A DNA stretch of 64,000 nucleotides from Hirudinaria manillensis (GCA_034509925.1 CM067532.1:4978142-5042141); one strand, 5' to 3'; positions 1 to 16,885 are shown, numbered from the stretch's first letter. Program-made: numbers and translations. The notes: a model not told the origin generated them from the sequence alone.

Positions 1-872
1 TTCATCATCGAATGACAGAAAGATGTCCAAAAAAAAACGCGTGGAGTTTTAATAAAATAAAATTTAATAAATTGTCGAAATTTAAGCCTCTTAAGTTTTA
101 TTAATTCCACGAATTCCCTGAGACGTCTTTTTGAGAGGATTTTTAAAATCTTTGAAATTCAAAGATTTAAGGATTAATTAGTAAAAAGGAAAATATTTTT
201 GATTTGATTTTAAAAATATTTTTAAATTCCATGGAAGCACAGAATTTAATGACAACAACCAATGACATGAAGTAATTAAAATAACACTACAAATGAAGTG
301 ATGAAGTTATTACAGTCTTTCTATATATAAATATATATATTTATATTATATATTTATATTTATATATTATATATACGTGTAGGGACAGCTAGATTTTGCA
401 TGGAAATAGTGTCTTTATGGACAGGATGTCTCTTTTCTTAGGTATCTACGTTAAACTAAAGTAAAACACTTTCCTACAAAATTCGGCCTTTAGCTCGTGT
501 TTACCCTATTCTCGGTGCCCTAATTCACAGGTTTCACTATGCATGAATATGCATTAACATATTTATTTTGCATTTAATTTAATTTAATTTAATTAAAAAC
601 ATTTCAGCGTGGAAATGTTCACTTTCATCTTAAAAATGTTCCAATTCAGTGGAGTCGCTCTCAACCTTTGTTCCTTTCAAGAGATTTCTCAGAGCAATCT
701 CAGGTTCCCTTCACAAATAATGACGAGAGTAAACAAATAACATCACTCTGAAGATTGACTTAGTTTCTTCCATGAGAAAGTTAATAATAATAATAATTAA
801 TAATACCGCTGTTTATTATTATACTATTAAAAAATATTATTAAGATAACGTTAATAATGATAATAATAATAA

Positions 873-903
<31 letters not shown>

Positions 904-1702
904 ACTGCAGAACTTTGACTTGGCATCTGCTAGCGTCCAGTCAGTCAGTTGCTTTCATTTTCTTTTCAAGTACATTATTGGAATTGATTTTCTTAAATCA
1001 ATTTATTGCATTCAAAGTGCAATTGAATTTCATTTTACAATTAAATAGATTTCAACAACGTTTAAATAATGGATTAAGGTAGTACTTGTGCACATTGTTC
1101 CTTTCAGGTATTTCCCTCAGGAGAACGGGAGCATATCCCCGGGGCAAAGCCGGTGCCCACTCCCCCCGAAAAAATAAAAGTGATCCGGCACAACATTGAA
1201 GAATTTTTAAAAGAAAATAGAATTACATCAGAAAGGTTGTTCATTGGATGATTATAAATTATACAATATCATATTAATAGAGAAGACATTCGCTACTGAT
1301 CACATAGTCTGAAAGGATGCCCCCTTGTGCAAGGGCTCCGTGGTGGTCATGCATTTGCTATCTTGTTGAGGCAGAGGTGGTTCCAAGGTTACTTGAGTCT
1401 AATTAAGCTATCACCCTCCGCCCAAACTCTCTTTAATTATCATTTCCTACACTGCGTGACCTGCTCGCAAATCAACACTCAAACAAATCCATTATTGGCA
1501 TGGAATGTCTCAGAAAAGATTGTAAAGATTGACGTCCGCAAAAGCCACGCCTTTCCAACTCGTTAACATCGTTCACAAAACATTTAATTTCTCAGAAAAT
1601 AAGTAAAAAGCAAGTGACCAGATAATGACTAAAATATGTTTACATCACGTGCATGTATTTCTTCCTTTATTAATTTATTATTTAATTTATATTCAAAGAA
1701 AT
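1..1702. other. AT-rich flank with one weak exon candidate
   Basis: No gene can be confirmed here. The sequence is AT-rich with short TA runs near 320-375 and a (TTA)n tract near 880-902. On the plus strand, a pyrimidine-rich stretch ending in CAG at about 1108 is followed by an open frame of 47 codons (to about 1251) reading VFPSGEREHIPGAKPVPT and onward to LFIG and a stop. It looks more protein-like than its surroundings and could be a terminal exon of a plus-strand gene, but no partner exon was found. Confidence 0.3.
1109..1251 (+). CDS. possible terminal exon, unknown gene
   Basis: The frame opens directly after a plausible splice acceptor (TTCCTTTCAG) and runs 47 codons to TGA. The predicted peptide is rich in Pro at first (PGAKPVPTPPEK) and then amphipathic (IKVIRHNIEEFLKENRI). 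Nothing upstream in the window supplies a matching donor that I can recognise, and I do not recognise the family. It could be chance open sequence; the stretch is less AT-rich than its flanks, which mildly favours coding. Confidence 0.2.
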
Positions 1703-2447
1703 TTATACAAAGAGTTTTCCTTTTAGCAAACTGCTATCCTTCAGTTGCTTTTCTTTTTCCATGGCACCGAGCGCCTGGAGTTCTTTGCGGACGTTTTTTT
1801 CTAGCGACGGATCGAGTCGGAGCGCCCTGTCGAAATCGCTTTTCGCCTCTTCGGGATTCCAAGCTCCGACGTGGGCCTTGCCCCTTCGAAACAGGGCCTT
1901 GACGTTATCTGAGAGGCATTTTTAAAGTTAATTGTAACTTAATTTATGACGGTTAAGTTTATGTAATGGTTTCTTAGTAAGAAAAACTTCAAAAGCATTT
2001 TCAAATAGCATCGATTGCAGAATTAATAACTCGAGTCTGAAAGGCATGTCGAAGTGCACAGAACACGAGTTGCACCGTGGAATGACGAGCCTCACCGGGA
2101 TCTTTGTCCAAAACTTCAGAAGTTTGTTTAATGACAGCATAAAAATCCTTCAAGAAAAGCTTGCACTGGGAATAATTCAGAAGGAAAGGTATTTTCATGT
2201 CCTCCAATCTTTTAAAGTCCTCGTCACCTGGTTTTTCTCTTTTTGAAAACAAAAATTGTTCAATAGAAAGAAAACTTGTAAACAATTTCTACTGTCAATA
2301 GTTCTGCAGTTCATTATGAAACAATACCTCATGTTACATTAGCCTCAAAATTAAATAGAATAATATTATTGAATAATATTATTGCATAATAATGCATAAT
2401 GCATTTCAGCAACCCTGTAGCTCACACCCATGGCACTATATAAATGA

Positions 2448-2507
<60 letters not shown>

Positions 2508-4200
2508 CATGTTTTTAAATGGAGGATATTATTGATAATTTATTGTAGAAACTCACTTGAGTGCAAGTTGTTCCAGCAATCCGATCGCTTGGCCGTACTT
2601 CTCGGCCGCATCCTCGTATTTTTTTTCCAGGAAGAGACCATTTCCTTCCTCCCTCAGCTGGGGAATGATCTTCAATCTCTCCTCATCACCCAAAGCCCAC
2701 AAGTCTTTTTTATATTGACCTGGAAACTCTACTGCCAGCAACTCTAAATAATACCAAGTTTCCAATGAATAAATCCAGGACATAATTAAATAGAAACATG
2801 AAACATGCAACAGCTACATATTATCTAATAATCACAATCATAATTCAACTCTCCAGACATGTTTTATTGAAATGGATCTGCAGATTAAATCAGTATTAGC
2901 TAGTAACAGAATTAATAACAATTATTTGTAAAAGTTGTAAGAAGACTAAGTCACAACCAGTCCAAAAAGTAAATAACAGAAACATTAGTAAAGTGCTCCA
3001 AATTAAATTCCAACCAAAAATGAATTCCAATGGTTGTGGATTTCTGAGTAATTCGTCGAGATCGGGATAACCCAATCCGATTTCTTTGATCGTCATCCCG
3101 CAGCAGTGCCGAGACGCGTGACCTTTTCCGCATCTTATTTCTCGAAGACTTTTCGACACCATCGGATAGTTTATGACTAGCTTTCAAATGCAACGACGGA
3201 CGTAGAATTGTCACATAAATGTTTTAATGGTTCACTTAAACAACAAAGCTATTTATAAGCAAAAAGTTATTTATTATTAAAGTATAAATACACATAATAA
3301 TTACAAAATAAATCATTTAAATTTATGCTTATAGCCCTGTCTGGATTTAGATGTGCTTTCCATATTCTTTACAAAATAAACCGAGTGACTTGTGCATAAG
3401 CAACAGATATGAAGGCACCATAATCACACAATCATTTCAATGGCATCATTTTCCACAAACTCAAGAGATGTTATAAAGCAACATGTAGCCACCTCTACAA
3501 GTAGGATCTTGAGCCAACCCATACATCAAACTGTGTTTCAACTTAATCATTTTTACAATTGAAAAAGATTATCATTATCATAATGGTGATGATAGTACAT
3601 GATACAACAATCACATGTTAAAAACAAACATAATTTACTAACAGAGGCATCCACCACAAACGAAGCAACTTCTGTTGGACGCATTGATTTCAAGCAAGTT
3701 TCCCAAACCTCAAGTTTAAACTTTTTTCCAATGATAAGTTCCATTGGATTTTTATCATTTCTGTTATCATCGATAACTTTATGGTCATCATCACAGAGTC
3801 TCGTTTGAAACCTAAAATACAGCTGAAAATAGGTGACTAATTATCATTGAGGAAACTGATATATAAATGTATGTTTGTATTTTAATTACACACCAGTTGT
3901 GAAAATTTTCAAGTTACAGATGAATTTACAACACTGAGTTATGAAACTCAAGTGTTACAATACTCTTTATTTTAGACGTATAGGTGTCATAGTAAATTTG
4001 AGAATTTACTATATTAATCCCTGATAGCAAAAAGAAATAATGATAACCCTAATTCTTATCCTCTGGGACTTGCATTCGAAAAAGTCAATAAAGCAAACCT
4101 TGGTGTCATCGGTATATTCGGGGAGTTCAGATTTCGAAGCAAACAAAACTTTCTTTTGGATCCCACAAGAAGGATCGTCTCCATGCACAAGTGTCACCAT
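1703..4200 (-). CDS. AIP: AIP: AH-receptor-interacting protein (FKBP-like plus TPR co-chaperone)
   Basis: Six coding exons on the minus strand: 4200-4070, 3811-3643, 3180-3015, 2743-2557, 2238-2096 and 1908-1703. They join with consistent phases to 1002 nt, or 333 residues; vertebrate AIP is about 330. The N-terminus (GIQKKVLF, then PMELIIGKKFKLEVWE at about 76-91) is the FKBP-type PPIase-like domain. The middle reads YPMVSKSLREI and DLDELLRNPQPLEF. The C-terminal half is the TPR domain (about 165-300) with WALGDEER, REEGNGLF, LLNYSQCKL and VKALFRRGKAH, which carry the Asn, Lys and Arg positions that clamp the C-terminal EEVD of Hsp90/Hsp70. In animals AIP is a cytosolic Hsp90 co-chaperone that stabilises clients such as the AH receptor and binds PDE4A. 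The C-terminus (LLKGKLFV) differs from the FRGIFSH-type tail that binds the receptor in mammals. The first donor (AA/GTCCCA) is weak but gives the right phase, adding about four residues after strand TKVCFIDF. A SINE-like tail lies in the fourth intron. Confidence 0.96.
2407..2507 (+). repeat. SINE-like core with (TTA)n tail, copy 1
   Basis: A core reading CTGTAGCTCAC, a short variable spacer, then CACTATATAAATGACAT runs into about 19 TTA units. The same arrangement recurs near 32,735 and 59,423. The motif TGTAGCTCA resembles an RNA polymerase III A box of tRNA type, and the tail pattern is that of a short interspersed element ending in a trinucleotide tail. It lies in AIP intron 4, antisense to the gene. 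Confidence 0.65.
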
Positions 4201-5800
4201 TTTCCTTCAAATGCGGTCTAAGTAAGATAGCAACACTCCATTTAAAATGTAAACAATGTTTCTGCTGCCCTCCAACGAAGCTAATTTAATTTCTCACACT
4301 TTATATCATACGAAGAAACATAATGCTAGAGCTTTCACTTTAAGTGCTCTTAAAATTACTAATAACAAATAAGCGAAATCCTATTAAGAAACTCAATACA
4401 AAATGCCAACAATAAAATGTGTGCATTATGCCTTCGATGAATTCAAATCTGGACTGATTTGGCTGGCATCCAGCATCAAATCCAGCATTTTTCTCAATGA
4501 AGAAAGCCATGATCGACGGGTTTTGTTTTGATAAAGTTAAGGATTTTGGCACGCTCTGAAAATACATCAGTTAGATTTCCATCCATTCCAAAGTCTCACG
4601 ATGGTATTGCTTGCAAAATTACCTCAATTTATTTATTATCAGATTTCTTTCACATCAACAATGTCAATGATAAGAACCAATGGCAGATCCGATTGAACTA
4701 AAAATAGTTAACCAAGCGAAACAGTTCTTTCCCGACAGTATTCCAGAAATAATCAAGCAAAACATAGTCCTTCAAAGCTTCTCCTTGCCAGATGTGAGCC
4801 TCAACTGAACATAACTAACCAATATGCAAAGGTGCAATATCAATGCTTTCAACAAGCATTTCAACTGAAGAAATCGTTCGCTTAAGTTCATCAGGAGTTC
4901 ATCTGCCAACATCTGTCAGACAATGCTGCGCCTCTGATTGATAACGCCGAAGCGAAACAAATGGATTCCATGATTTTATTAGTCATAGACATTTTGTTGC
5001 AGGCACTCATTTTTTTTTTGAAGGGGTGAACATTTTCAAAATAATTCTTTTTCGAAAATTGTCTGAAAATCACCACTTGTTTGTTAAATGATGCAGCGAG
5101 CGTTATAATGCAGGGGGAATGGACCAACAGGAAATGAAATCGGATCTTATAGAAAATGAGGAAACTCTATCTTTTTGAATTAAATGTGGTCATTTCTAGT
5201 TAAGTGTTTTGCAGGAACACGTGAAGCTGGAAGTTTTCCAATATTAATTGGAGATTATTATAATTAATGAATAATAACATATTTCATATTAATTGGAGAT
5301 TATTGTAGTTGTTATTCAGCAATTTCACTTCTTAAGGTAATCGGGCAATAAAAGTCAAAAGAAAGGCCATGGTCTTGCCTGTTGCTTATTACTGCTGTCA
5401 ATAACATTATTGTACTTATTTAAATTTGTGAATAATTATTCAGTAAGTGTGAATAAATATTGGTGCCGAGCATTTATATGCGAATATATGCGATATATGC
5501 GAATAGATGTGCTTGAAATCGAAGCATGAAAAGAAGTTGCGATCCGACGATCTAAAAAATTAATCCCATGTGGAATTAATTATGTAGAGCTATGGTTCAA
5601 CGTACTTAACGTTCTTTGGTAATTTTTTTATTTATTATGAAATGATGCTGACTATCACCATGGAGATCCCCGCTTCGAATTTTGCTTGTTCAGTTCACAA
5701 CACACGTCTTCATTGTTTATTTCTCGGAACGTCACCTAATTTCTTGTAATCTCATGTAATAGTATTAAACTGTTTACATTGAAAGTTCAAAAATATCTTC
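4201..5800. other. intergenic stretch between AIP and the WSC gene
   Basis: This 1.6-kb gap separates the AIP start codon from the stop of the upstream same-strand WSC gene, so it should contain the AIP promoter and the WSC gene 3' UTR. I see no TATA box I would defend. Two minus-strand open frames (about 4340-4567 and 4891-5127, the latter including ASALSIRGAALSDRCW) are not linked by matching splice sites to anything and are not called as genes. A short duplicated segment (ATTAATTGGAGATTATT) occurs near 5242 and 5288. Confidence 0.4.
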
Positions 5801-10318
<4,518 letters not shown>

Positions 10319-10964
10319 TTAATATTTAATTCTGCATAAATAAAGCGATTTAGTACGTGCCTGATTTACTACGTGGCTTATTTACAATGGTCTCGAAAGG
10401 TGTCTGACGTCAATCGTTTTAATTTAATAAGTTGGATTCAAGAAATCATTCTTTCTTTGGTCTATGGACGCTTCAGTTAGAACTACCGATCAGATGAATA
10501 TAATAAATTAGCAGAACATTGATAAACATTTACAAAAATACCAATTGGTCCGCAGATTGAAATAAACATTTTTGATAGAAATTCAATTAACCAAAAATTA
10601 AATACATATTTTGTTATAATAGGAATATTAAAATATTCTTCTTTTTTTTTTTTACTTTTTACATTAAAACAGGATCATTCGTTTAAATGAATTACTAAGG
10701 CGTTTACTGTAACTGATATTACACATTGGTAAATTTATTATTTATTAGCATAAATAATGCTGAAATAATCGATTAAGAAACCACAAAGGAACAAAATGAA
10801 AGTGGAAATAATTTTCATCAAAAGTGCAGAGTTCTCGGAAGGAATGTGCGATCAATAACGCAGCTTAAGAACTGGCTGCATTTGATTTACCGCGCAATTT
10901 CGGCCTTATGGTACTTTTGGCTTCCTGGAAAAAAACGGAATTCAATCAATCGAGTCTGAACAAA
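10319..10964. promoter_or_regulatory. divergent intergenic region, candidate bidirectional promoter
   Basis: Start codons of the WSC surface-protein gene (minus) and the SLC46-like transporter gene (plus) face away from each other with 646 bp between them. Both promoters and both 5' UTRs must lie here or in unseen upstream non-coding exons. The sequence is AT-rich with a T-run near 10,642-10,653. No conserved core motif is clear to me, so the regulatory role follows from gene layout alone. Confidence 0.4.
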
Positions 10965-12948
10965 ATGGCGGAATCAATTGATGGTGGAGAAAGACGTAGA
11001 AAGTCGCAAAGATTCATACTCGAAATGTCCACAATTCTTTTCTTTTTCGCAAAAAATGCTTCTCTTCCCCTGTCACAGCAGTGTGTTTATCATTTCGTGT
11101 CTCTGAAACACAACGTCACCCAAGATGATATCGACTTCACGTCAAGGTAAGTTCGAAATAAAAATTATGAAGTCTGAATAATAGCAGTCGTTTATGTAAT
11201 TTTAAAATTCTACTGTGAATTTTTAAGAGAATTGAATTCTTGGATCGAATCTGGTGTGAATAGGAGTGACATCGAAGATGGAAAAAATAATTTCACTCTG
11301 AAATACTTCAAAGGCAAACCTTTCAAAACTGCTCAATTGTTGGAGACCTACGAGAAGATGAAATTTATTAACGAAGAAAGTTCTCTGATTGTTCTCCTTC
11401 TCACGGTTGCAGAGCTTCTACCGACTGCTATTGTCGTCATCTTGTTTGGTGTTTACAGCGATTTCTCAAGGAAACGCAAATTTCTAATGCACTTTCCCTG
11501 CCTGGGAACTTCCCTGTATTCAATGGCTTTTATTGTGTCGTTAAAATTTGCTGGGAACATCGACAACACGTTTCCACAAATTTTCATCGTGCTGGCCAGC
11601 ATTATTTCTGGATTAAGTGGGAGTTTCTCAGGATATTTGTGCGGTAATTCTAGCTACATCTCTGATACTGAAACGATGGAAAAGAGAACCTCACGACTGG
11701 CTTTGGTGGAACTGTTTATTGGCGTGACATTCGGACTTACCAGCCTCATGAATGGACTCGTCATCGTCAACTATGGAAATTTTGAACAGTTATTTTGGAT
11801 CATATTCTTTGTTTCTTTGATGGCTTTCTTTTTGATCATTTTCTTTCTCGACGAACCGGAAAACTTCCGAAACAAGCAGAGCCATCTGTCTGTCAGGGAC
11901 AACCTGAAAATGAATTTATTCCCCGCGGATTTATTCGACCTGAAACCATCAGTTCGAAAAAAGATTTGGCTGACTTTCGGAGGTTACATGGTATTTGTTT
12001 TTGTGCAACAAGGCCAAGAAAGAACCTTTGTGCCTTTCTTGAAAGGACCGCCTTTGCTCTGGGACTCGTCGAGAATTGGCATATTTTTCTTTATTGTGTA
12101 CGTTTGCGCTGGACTTGGAGCATGGCCAGGTGTGATTTTGTTGAGAAAGTACTGCGGAGATGTGGTCATCTGTTTGATTTCAACGTTTTCCAAAATCTTT
12201 GGTTCTGTTTTCCTTGCTCTCTCGACCAATGTCGGTGAAGCCTACGGAGGTGAGAACATTACGAACGACCATTCAATAGCAAAAAGATTTTAGCGAGGCA
12301 GACATTTTAAATTCGTTATTATGAATTTCGAATTATAGAGTCATGCATTTTCAAACTTCCTACCAGCATACAAGCTTGTTTTCTACAAAGATTTAATCAT
12401 TATATTCCATAGCTGGACTTATTCAGATGTTTCACCTGGCTCCATATGCAGTTGCCCGTTCAGTAATTTCTAAGGAAATCTCACCTTTCAACCAAGGTAC
12501 AACAAACACATTCATAATTTATTGACATATTTTATCAATTTAACCAAGAATTTAACTTTATAGATTAATCACGTTGCAGGTTCGATTTATGCTTTCATTC
12601 ATAGCAGTCAAGCTATCGTTGGTTTCGTTGGTCCTTTCTGTCACAATGCACTTCATGCCATTACTATGAACATTATGGGTGGACTTGTGTTCATCATATC
12701 CGCTTGCTTCTTGATCGTTTCAATCATCACATTCAGGTTGAATATAACTACAAGTTATTTAAATGGCATAATTAAAGTTAATTTAAGAACAAATATTCAG
12801 ATTTATTTTATGTTTCAGCTGGACTTATTTTCTTGATCTTAAAGACTCTGACGACTATGAAGATATTGAGGCTAAAGACAGTAACCCTAGCAGTGCTAGG
12901 TCTCTGTCAGAATCAACAGCATTTGTAAACGTATCGTCCATCGAATAA
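10965..12948 (+). CDS. SLC46-like major facilitator transporter
   Basis: Five exons: 10965-11146, 11228-12249, 12413-12496, 12580-12736 and 12819-12948, in phase, total 1575 nt, 524 residues. The start chosen (CAAAATGGCG) has a good context; an in-frame ATG at 10908 would add 19 residues. TM1 (about 20-45) is followed by a long luminal loop with Asn-X-Ser/Thr sites (NRSD, NNFT), then multiple TM helices. The MFS loop 2-3 signature reads LFGVYSDFSRKRKFLM, the 4-5 region reads YISDTETMEKRTSRLALVEL (the SLC46 pattern SD-T--KRT-R-A--E), and there is a long central cytosolic loop (DEPENF to LFPADLFDLKPSVRKK). The C-terminal cytosolic tail is acidic (DLKDSDDYEDIEAKD) and then Ser-rich. SLC46 members are proton-coupled carriers, for example for folate or heme (SLC46A1), or lysosomal or plasma-membrane exporters. 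The substrate cannot be inferred here. Placement in SLC46 is by motif memory only. Confidence 0.9.
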
Positions 12949-13355
12949 GCAGTTTCGATGTGGAAAAACAATCCGCCATAATTTGGGAACCGATCGAGTC
13001 TTAAAACATTAGAATAATTTCTGCCAATTTTTCAAACAATATATCTGATCGACTATAATTGTCAGAACTTTACAGAAAAAAGAACTGCTGGAGCGCAGAG
13101 CCCTTTTTTATAGCGTTTATTTTTTATTATTGCCACATTTTGTAGCAATTTTGGAATAATTTATCAAAATAAGATTTCCAGCAGACATGAATTAACAGTA
13201 TTCCTACAGAGAATCCAGGAGATTTTAAAGAGCTTTTTTTTGGACCGAACGTGGTTTGGGAGATCTTTGTCCTATAATCCGACCCCAATGTTGTCGAAAT
13301 ATCGTCGAATATAGAATGTTTGGAATGTCCCATCCAACTCCAAAAGAATGCCTTA
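12949..13355. other. 3' flank of transporter gene
   Basis: About 400 bp between the transporter stop and the LINE poly(A) tail. It should contain the transporter 3' UTR. A 68-codon minus-strand open frame at 13127-13333 has no recognisable domain and is treated as chance. Confidence 0.4.
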
Positions 13356-13466
13356 TTTTTTTTTTTTTTTTTTTTTAACGGTTATGAATTCGTTTATTCA
13401 AAAAAAAAATTTTTGAAATATACACAGATCATGCCCAAAAAAAAAATCACAAATTCATCAATGGTT

Positions 13467-13501
13467 TATCCCAAGGGAATTTAATTCCCGTCTAGGGGAT
13501 A
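13467..13501 (-). other. two-tier stem-loop in LINE 3' UTR
   Basis: Outer arms TATCCC (13467-13472) and GGGATA (13496-13501) enclose an inner near-perfect palindrome GGGAATTTAATTCCC (13475-13489), 100 to 110 nt before the poly(A) tail. In many LINEs a 3' stem-loop is the reverse transcriptase's template-recognition site, which would explain its retention. Confidence 0.6.
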
Positions 13502-13713
13502 GGCTAATTCATATTGACAAAGTTGAAGGGGCGTATGAAAGGGTCTTTACATAAATGATAAACTGAGATTAGGATGACAAAACTTCTAAACACGATGGGA
13601 ACAACGAACACCTGATAATGAGAGATGTAGATTAACCAGGGAGGTGCTGTGACAGAAGACCAAGGATAACGAAAGGAATGATGAAGTGATGAAGTGATGA
13701 GGAAATGTGCGGT

Positions 13714-16671
13714 TCAGCAACTGGAGAGAATGTGTTTTTTAAGAAGGGATTTAAATAGAGAGGAACTGTTTAAAGAAGTAAGGGATAATGGCAGAGAAGA
13801 GAACAAAAATGGACCTTTACAACATATGGAGAATTTTTTGAAGGTGGTACGGGAAAATTCAGATCTAAATTGATTGGATGATCTAAGATTGTAAGAGTGG
13901 GTATCTGAGGATTTGGAAAGCATATTACCAAAGGCAGAAGGCAGCAAGTTATGTTCATAATTATACATGAAGAGGCAAGTTTGGAATTTATTGATCTGAT
14001 AAATATTCAAAAAACCATTTGAAATGAAGAAGTCCTTTGTGTGAGCACGTGGATGGAGGCGAAACATAATCCTGATTATTCTTTTTTGAAGAGTGAGTAG
14101 ATGGGTGAGTTTAGAGGGATAGCTGGATGCCCAAGTTATATTACAATAGATGAGATAGGGATAGATTAATGAATAGTACAGCATAGTAAGAATTTTTCTA
14201 TCAACAAATGAACTGATTTTTGATATGACTCCAATATTTTTTGAAATTTTGGTGGCAACATAATTGATGTGTAAAGACCAGTTTAATTTCTCATCGATAA
14301 TAATGCCGAGGAATTTGGTGGACGTAACATGTTTAATCTGAAGGTTGTTAATGCTGGGTTGAATGATATGAGTTCTATCCTTGTTCTTTGAGCAAAACAG
14401 CATAAAGTTTGTTTTTTCAATATTTAAAGATAACTTATTGGCGCGAAACCATATGTCAACATTAGTTAACTCCCTATTAATGGTAATAATCAATTCATTA
14501 AGATTTTTGCCAGAGGCAAATACATTAGTGTCATCCGCAAATAACAAAAATGAAAGCAAAGATGAGGAATTGTGTAGGTCGTTAATATAAATGATAAATA
14601 GTAAAGGACCAAGAATAGAACCTTGAGGAACCCCACAAGTTACGTCACTGAACAACGATCTAGACCCATTAAATTCTGTCAATTGTTTACGACCCGCCAA
14701 ATAACTTGCAAACCATTTCAAAACGCAGCCACGCAAGCCATAATAATAGAGTTTTGACAAAAGTATTTCATGATTTACGGTGTCAAATGCTTTAGATAGG
14801 TCAAGAAACACACCAATGGTGAACTCACCACGGTCTAGAGCGTCAGCGATTCTGGAATGAAGTAACAACAAAGGCATATATGTGGAGTGATTTTTTCGAA
14901 ATCCGAATTGTTTGTTGTTAAGGAGACTGAACTTTGATAAGAAGATTTCCACTCGACGATATACTGCCTTTTCAAAAATTTTAGAAAAATATGGCAGGAT
15001 TGAGATAGGTCTGTAATTGCAGATCTTGTTCAAATCACCAGATTTATGCAATGGAATCACTTTGGCCAATTTTAAGTCATCAGGAACATTCCCCGTTAAC
15101 AAAGAACAATTAATTAGAGAGCTGAGGGTGTCCGAGATCAATGAGATGAATTCACCAGCAATGCAAGGATCAACACCATCAAGACCACAGCTATGGGAGG
15201 TCTTCAATTCTTTGACTATTTGAATGATCTCATCTGCCGAAACAGGGAAAAAAAACATTGTGGGGGTGGAAGATCTCGTGAGGAATTTATCGAAGGACTT
15301 GGATGAAGGAATGATTTTCTTTGCCAAGTTTGGTCCAAGATCGGAAAAATATTTGTTGAATTTTTCGGCTATTGCAATTGGAAAGTTTATTTCGCACCCG
15401 TCGTCCGAGTAAAACATGTCGGGAGCTACAGCTGGTTTGCTCCCTCTAGACAAAATACTTTTTATGATATTCCAAGTACCCTTTGGATTTCCTTGATGAC
15501 TCTGGAATCTTGATGAGAAGTGTTGACGAATTATGGCCTGCTTGATAGTTTTGAATTTGTTTCTGTAATTTGAGAATTTGATTTTATTATCTGGAGTTGG
15601 ATTCTTTAGATATGTCTTGTACAGATTTCTTTTTACTTTACAAGATTTTAGGAGAGCAGGGGTCATCCATTCCTGTCTTTTCATTCCCGATCGGGAGCCG
15701 ACGATTTCCAAGGGAAAACAATGATTATATAGATTTTGATATTTCGATATAAAAAGTTGATAGGCGTGAGATATATTTTGGGATTCACACTCTATAGTCA
15801 CATCGGACCAATCCTCCGCAGTCAAGCTTTCTTTAAATTTCAGTTTAGCTTGTTTATCCTGTCTTCTGCGCAGCATTGGGAGCTCCACTATTTTTACAAT
15901 CTCATGTAGTTTAATATTGATATAGAGAGGGAGGTGATCCGAAATGTCATCAATAACTATTTTGGGAAAGCATTTGCTGAGGGAGATATTTGTGAAGATA
16001 TTGTCTATGAGAGTGGCAGATGAGGGTCCAATTCTTGTGGGTTTGAGGAATGCAGGCATCATGAGAAAAGAGTGGAGGATGTTTAAAAATTCATTGGTGG
16101 GTTGACTGCTTTCAATTGCTAATAGGTTAATGTTAAAGTCGCCCATTATTATTGCCTTTCTGTTGTCTTTGATCGTGTAAGAAAGGAATTCTGAAAATTC
16201 TTTGTTAAAAAATTTTAAGCTGTTTCCAGGTGGGCGATAGATAATGGCTACAACAATGTTCTCTCCTCTGCGTTGGCTGATTGAAATTAGAAGATATTCA
16301 AAACTTTCAAATTTCCAGTCACTCGTGTCAATGAGATTAAATTTGATGTTGTCTTGGAGAAAAAAGCCAACGCCTCCTCCTAGGCTCCGTTCCCTGTTTT
16401 TCGAAACAAATCTGTAACCATTAATAGCAGGTGCAGGATCACTGTCTTTCAGCCATGTTTCACTGACACCCAGGATCTCTGCATGACAAGAAGACAACAA
16501 CAGTTCCACTTCCTGGAGTTTATTTGAGATGCTTCTGCAGTTTATATGCATCAAAGAAAAGTCTGATTTACATAATTGGGCCATATCTTTGGTTGTGACA
16601 TAATTTGAAACCTCGTAAAACTCCGGCAAGTATGCATCCGGGTCAGATGAAGAAAAATCAAAATCCGCCAT
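13714..16671 (-). CDS. LINE ORF2: AP endonuclease plus reverse transcriptase
   Basis: 985 residues, uninterrupted. The N-terminal apurinic-type endonuclease (about 35-255) shows LMHINCRSISNK, ILGVSETWL, YRPPG, IIMGDFNINLL, TLIDNIF and ISDHLPLYI. The reverse transcriptase (about 460-740) shows YRPISILPYFSKIFEK, FGFRKNHST, GVFLDLSKAFDTVNH, CGVPQGSILGPLLFIIYIND and the catalytic FADD box in FLLFADDTNVF. The C-terminal part (about 780-985) has IKHVTSTKFLGI and the TRP-like tail typical of this group, without an RNase H domain that I can see. The enzyme nicks target DNA and copies the element RNA by target-primed reverse transcription. The motif set matches the CR1/Jockey/Rex supergroup; clade assignment needs a tree. 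An additional ATG further upstream is not required. Confidence 0.97.
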   Translation of the reverse strand: MADFDFSSSDPDAYLPEFYEVSNYVTTKDMAQLCKSDFSLMHINCRSISNKLQEVELLLSSCHAEILGVSETWLKDSDPAPAINGYRFVSKNRERSLGGGVGFFLQDNIKFNLIDTSDWKFESFEYLLISISQRRGENIVVAIIYRPPGNSLKFFNKEFSEFLSYTIKDNRKAIIMGDFNINLLAIESSQPTNEFLNILHSFLMMPAFLKPTRIGPSSATLIDNIFTNISLSKCFPKIVIDDISDHLPLYINIKLHEIVKIVELPMLRRRQDKQAKLKFKESLTAEDWSDVTIECESQNISHAYQLFISKYQNLYNHCFPLEIVGSRSGMKRQEWMTPALLKSCKVKRNLYKTYLKNPTPDNKIKFSNYRNKFKTIKQAIIRQHFSSRFQSHQGNPKGTWNIIKSILSRGSKPAVAPDMFYSDDGCEINFPIAIAEKFNKYFSDLGPNLAKKIIPSSKSFDKFLTRSSTPTMFFFPVSADEIIQIVKELKTSHSCGLDGVDPCIAGEFISLISDTLSSLINCSLLTGNVPDDLKLAKVIPLHKSGDLNKICNYRPISILPYFSKIFEKAVYRRVEIFLSKFSLLNNKQFGFRKNHSTYMPLLLLHSRIADALDRGEFTIGVFLDLSKAFDTVNHEILLSKLYYYGLRGCVLKWFASYLAGRKQLTEFNGSRSLFSDVTCGVPQGSILGPLLFIIYINDLHNSSSLLSFLLFADDTNVFASGKNLNELIITINRELTNVDIWFRANKLSLNIEKTNFMLFCSKNKDRTHIIQPSINNLQIKHVTSTKFLGIIIDEKLNWSLHINYVATKISKNIGVISKISSFVDRKILTMLYYSLIYPYLIYCNITWASSYPSKLTHLLTLQKRIIRIMFRLHPRAHTKDFFISNGFLNIYQINKFQTCLFMYNYEHNLLPSAFGNMLSKSSDTHSYNLRSSNQFRSEFSRTTFKKFSICCKGPFLFSSLPLSLTSLNSSSLFKSLLKKHILSSC

Positions 16672-16885
16672 TTTTCATACTTTCTTGGTACTTGTTGATG
16701 AATCTACAGTCTTTCCAGACAAAGAATGCATTATAAGACTTATATCATCCAAAACTGTTGAAACATAGTCTAAATTGCCGGGGTTAATAATGGAGACGAA
16801 TGAAACTGAAAATAAATCTTCTAGAAAAAAAAACCCCAAGATGAGAGGAAAAGAAAAATAAACCACAGACATCGACTAGATGAGG

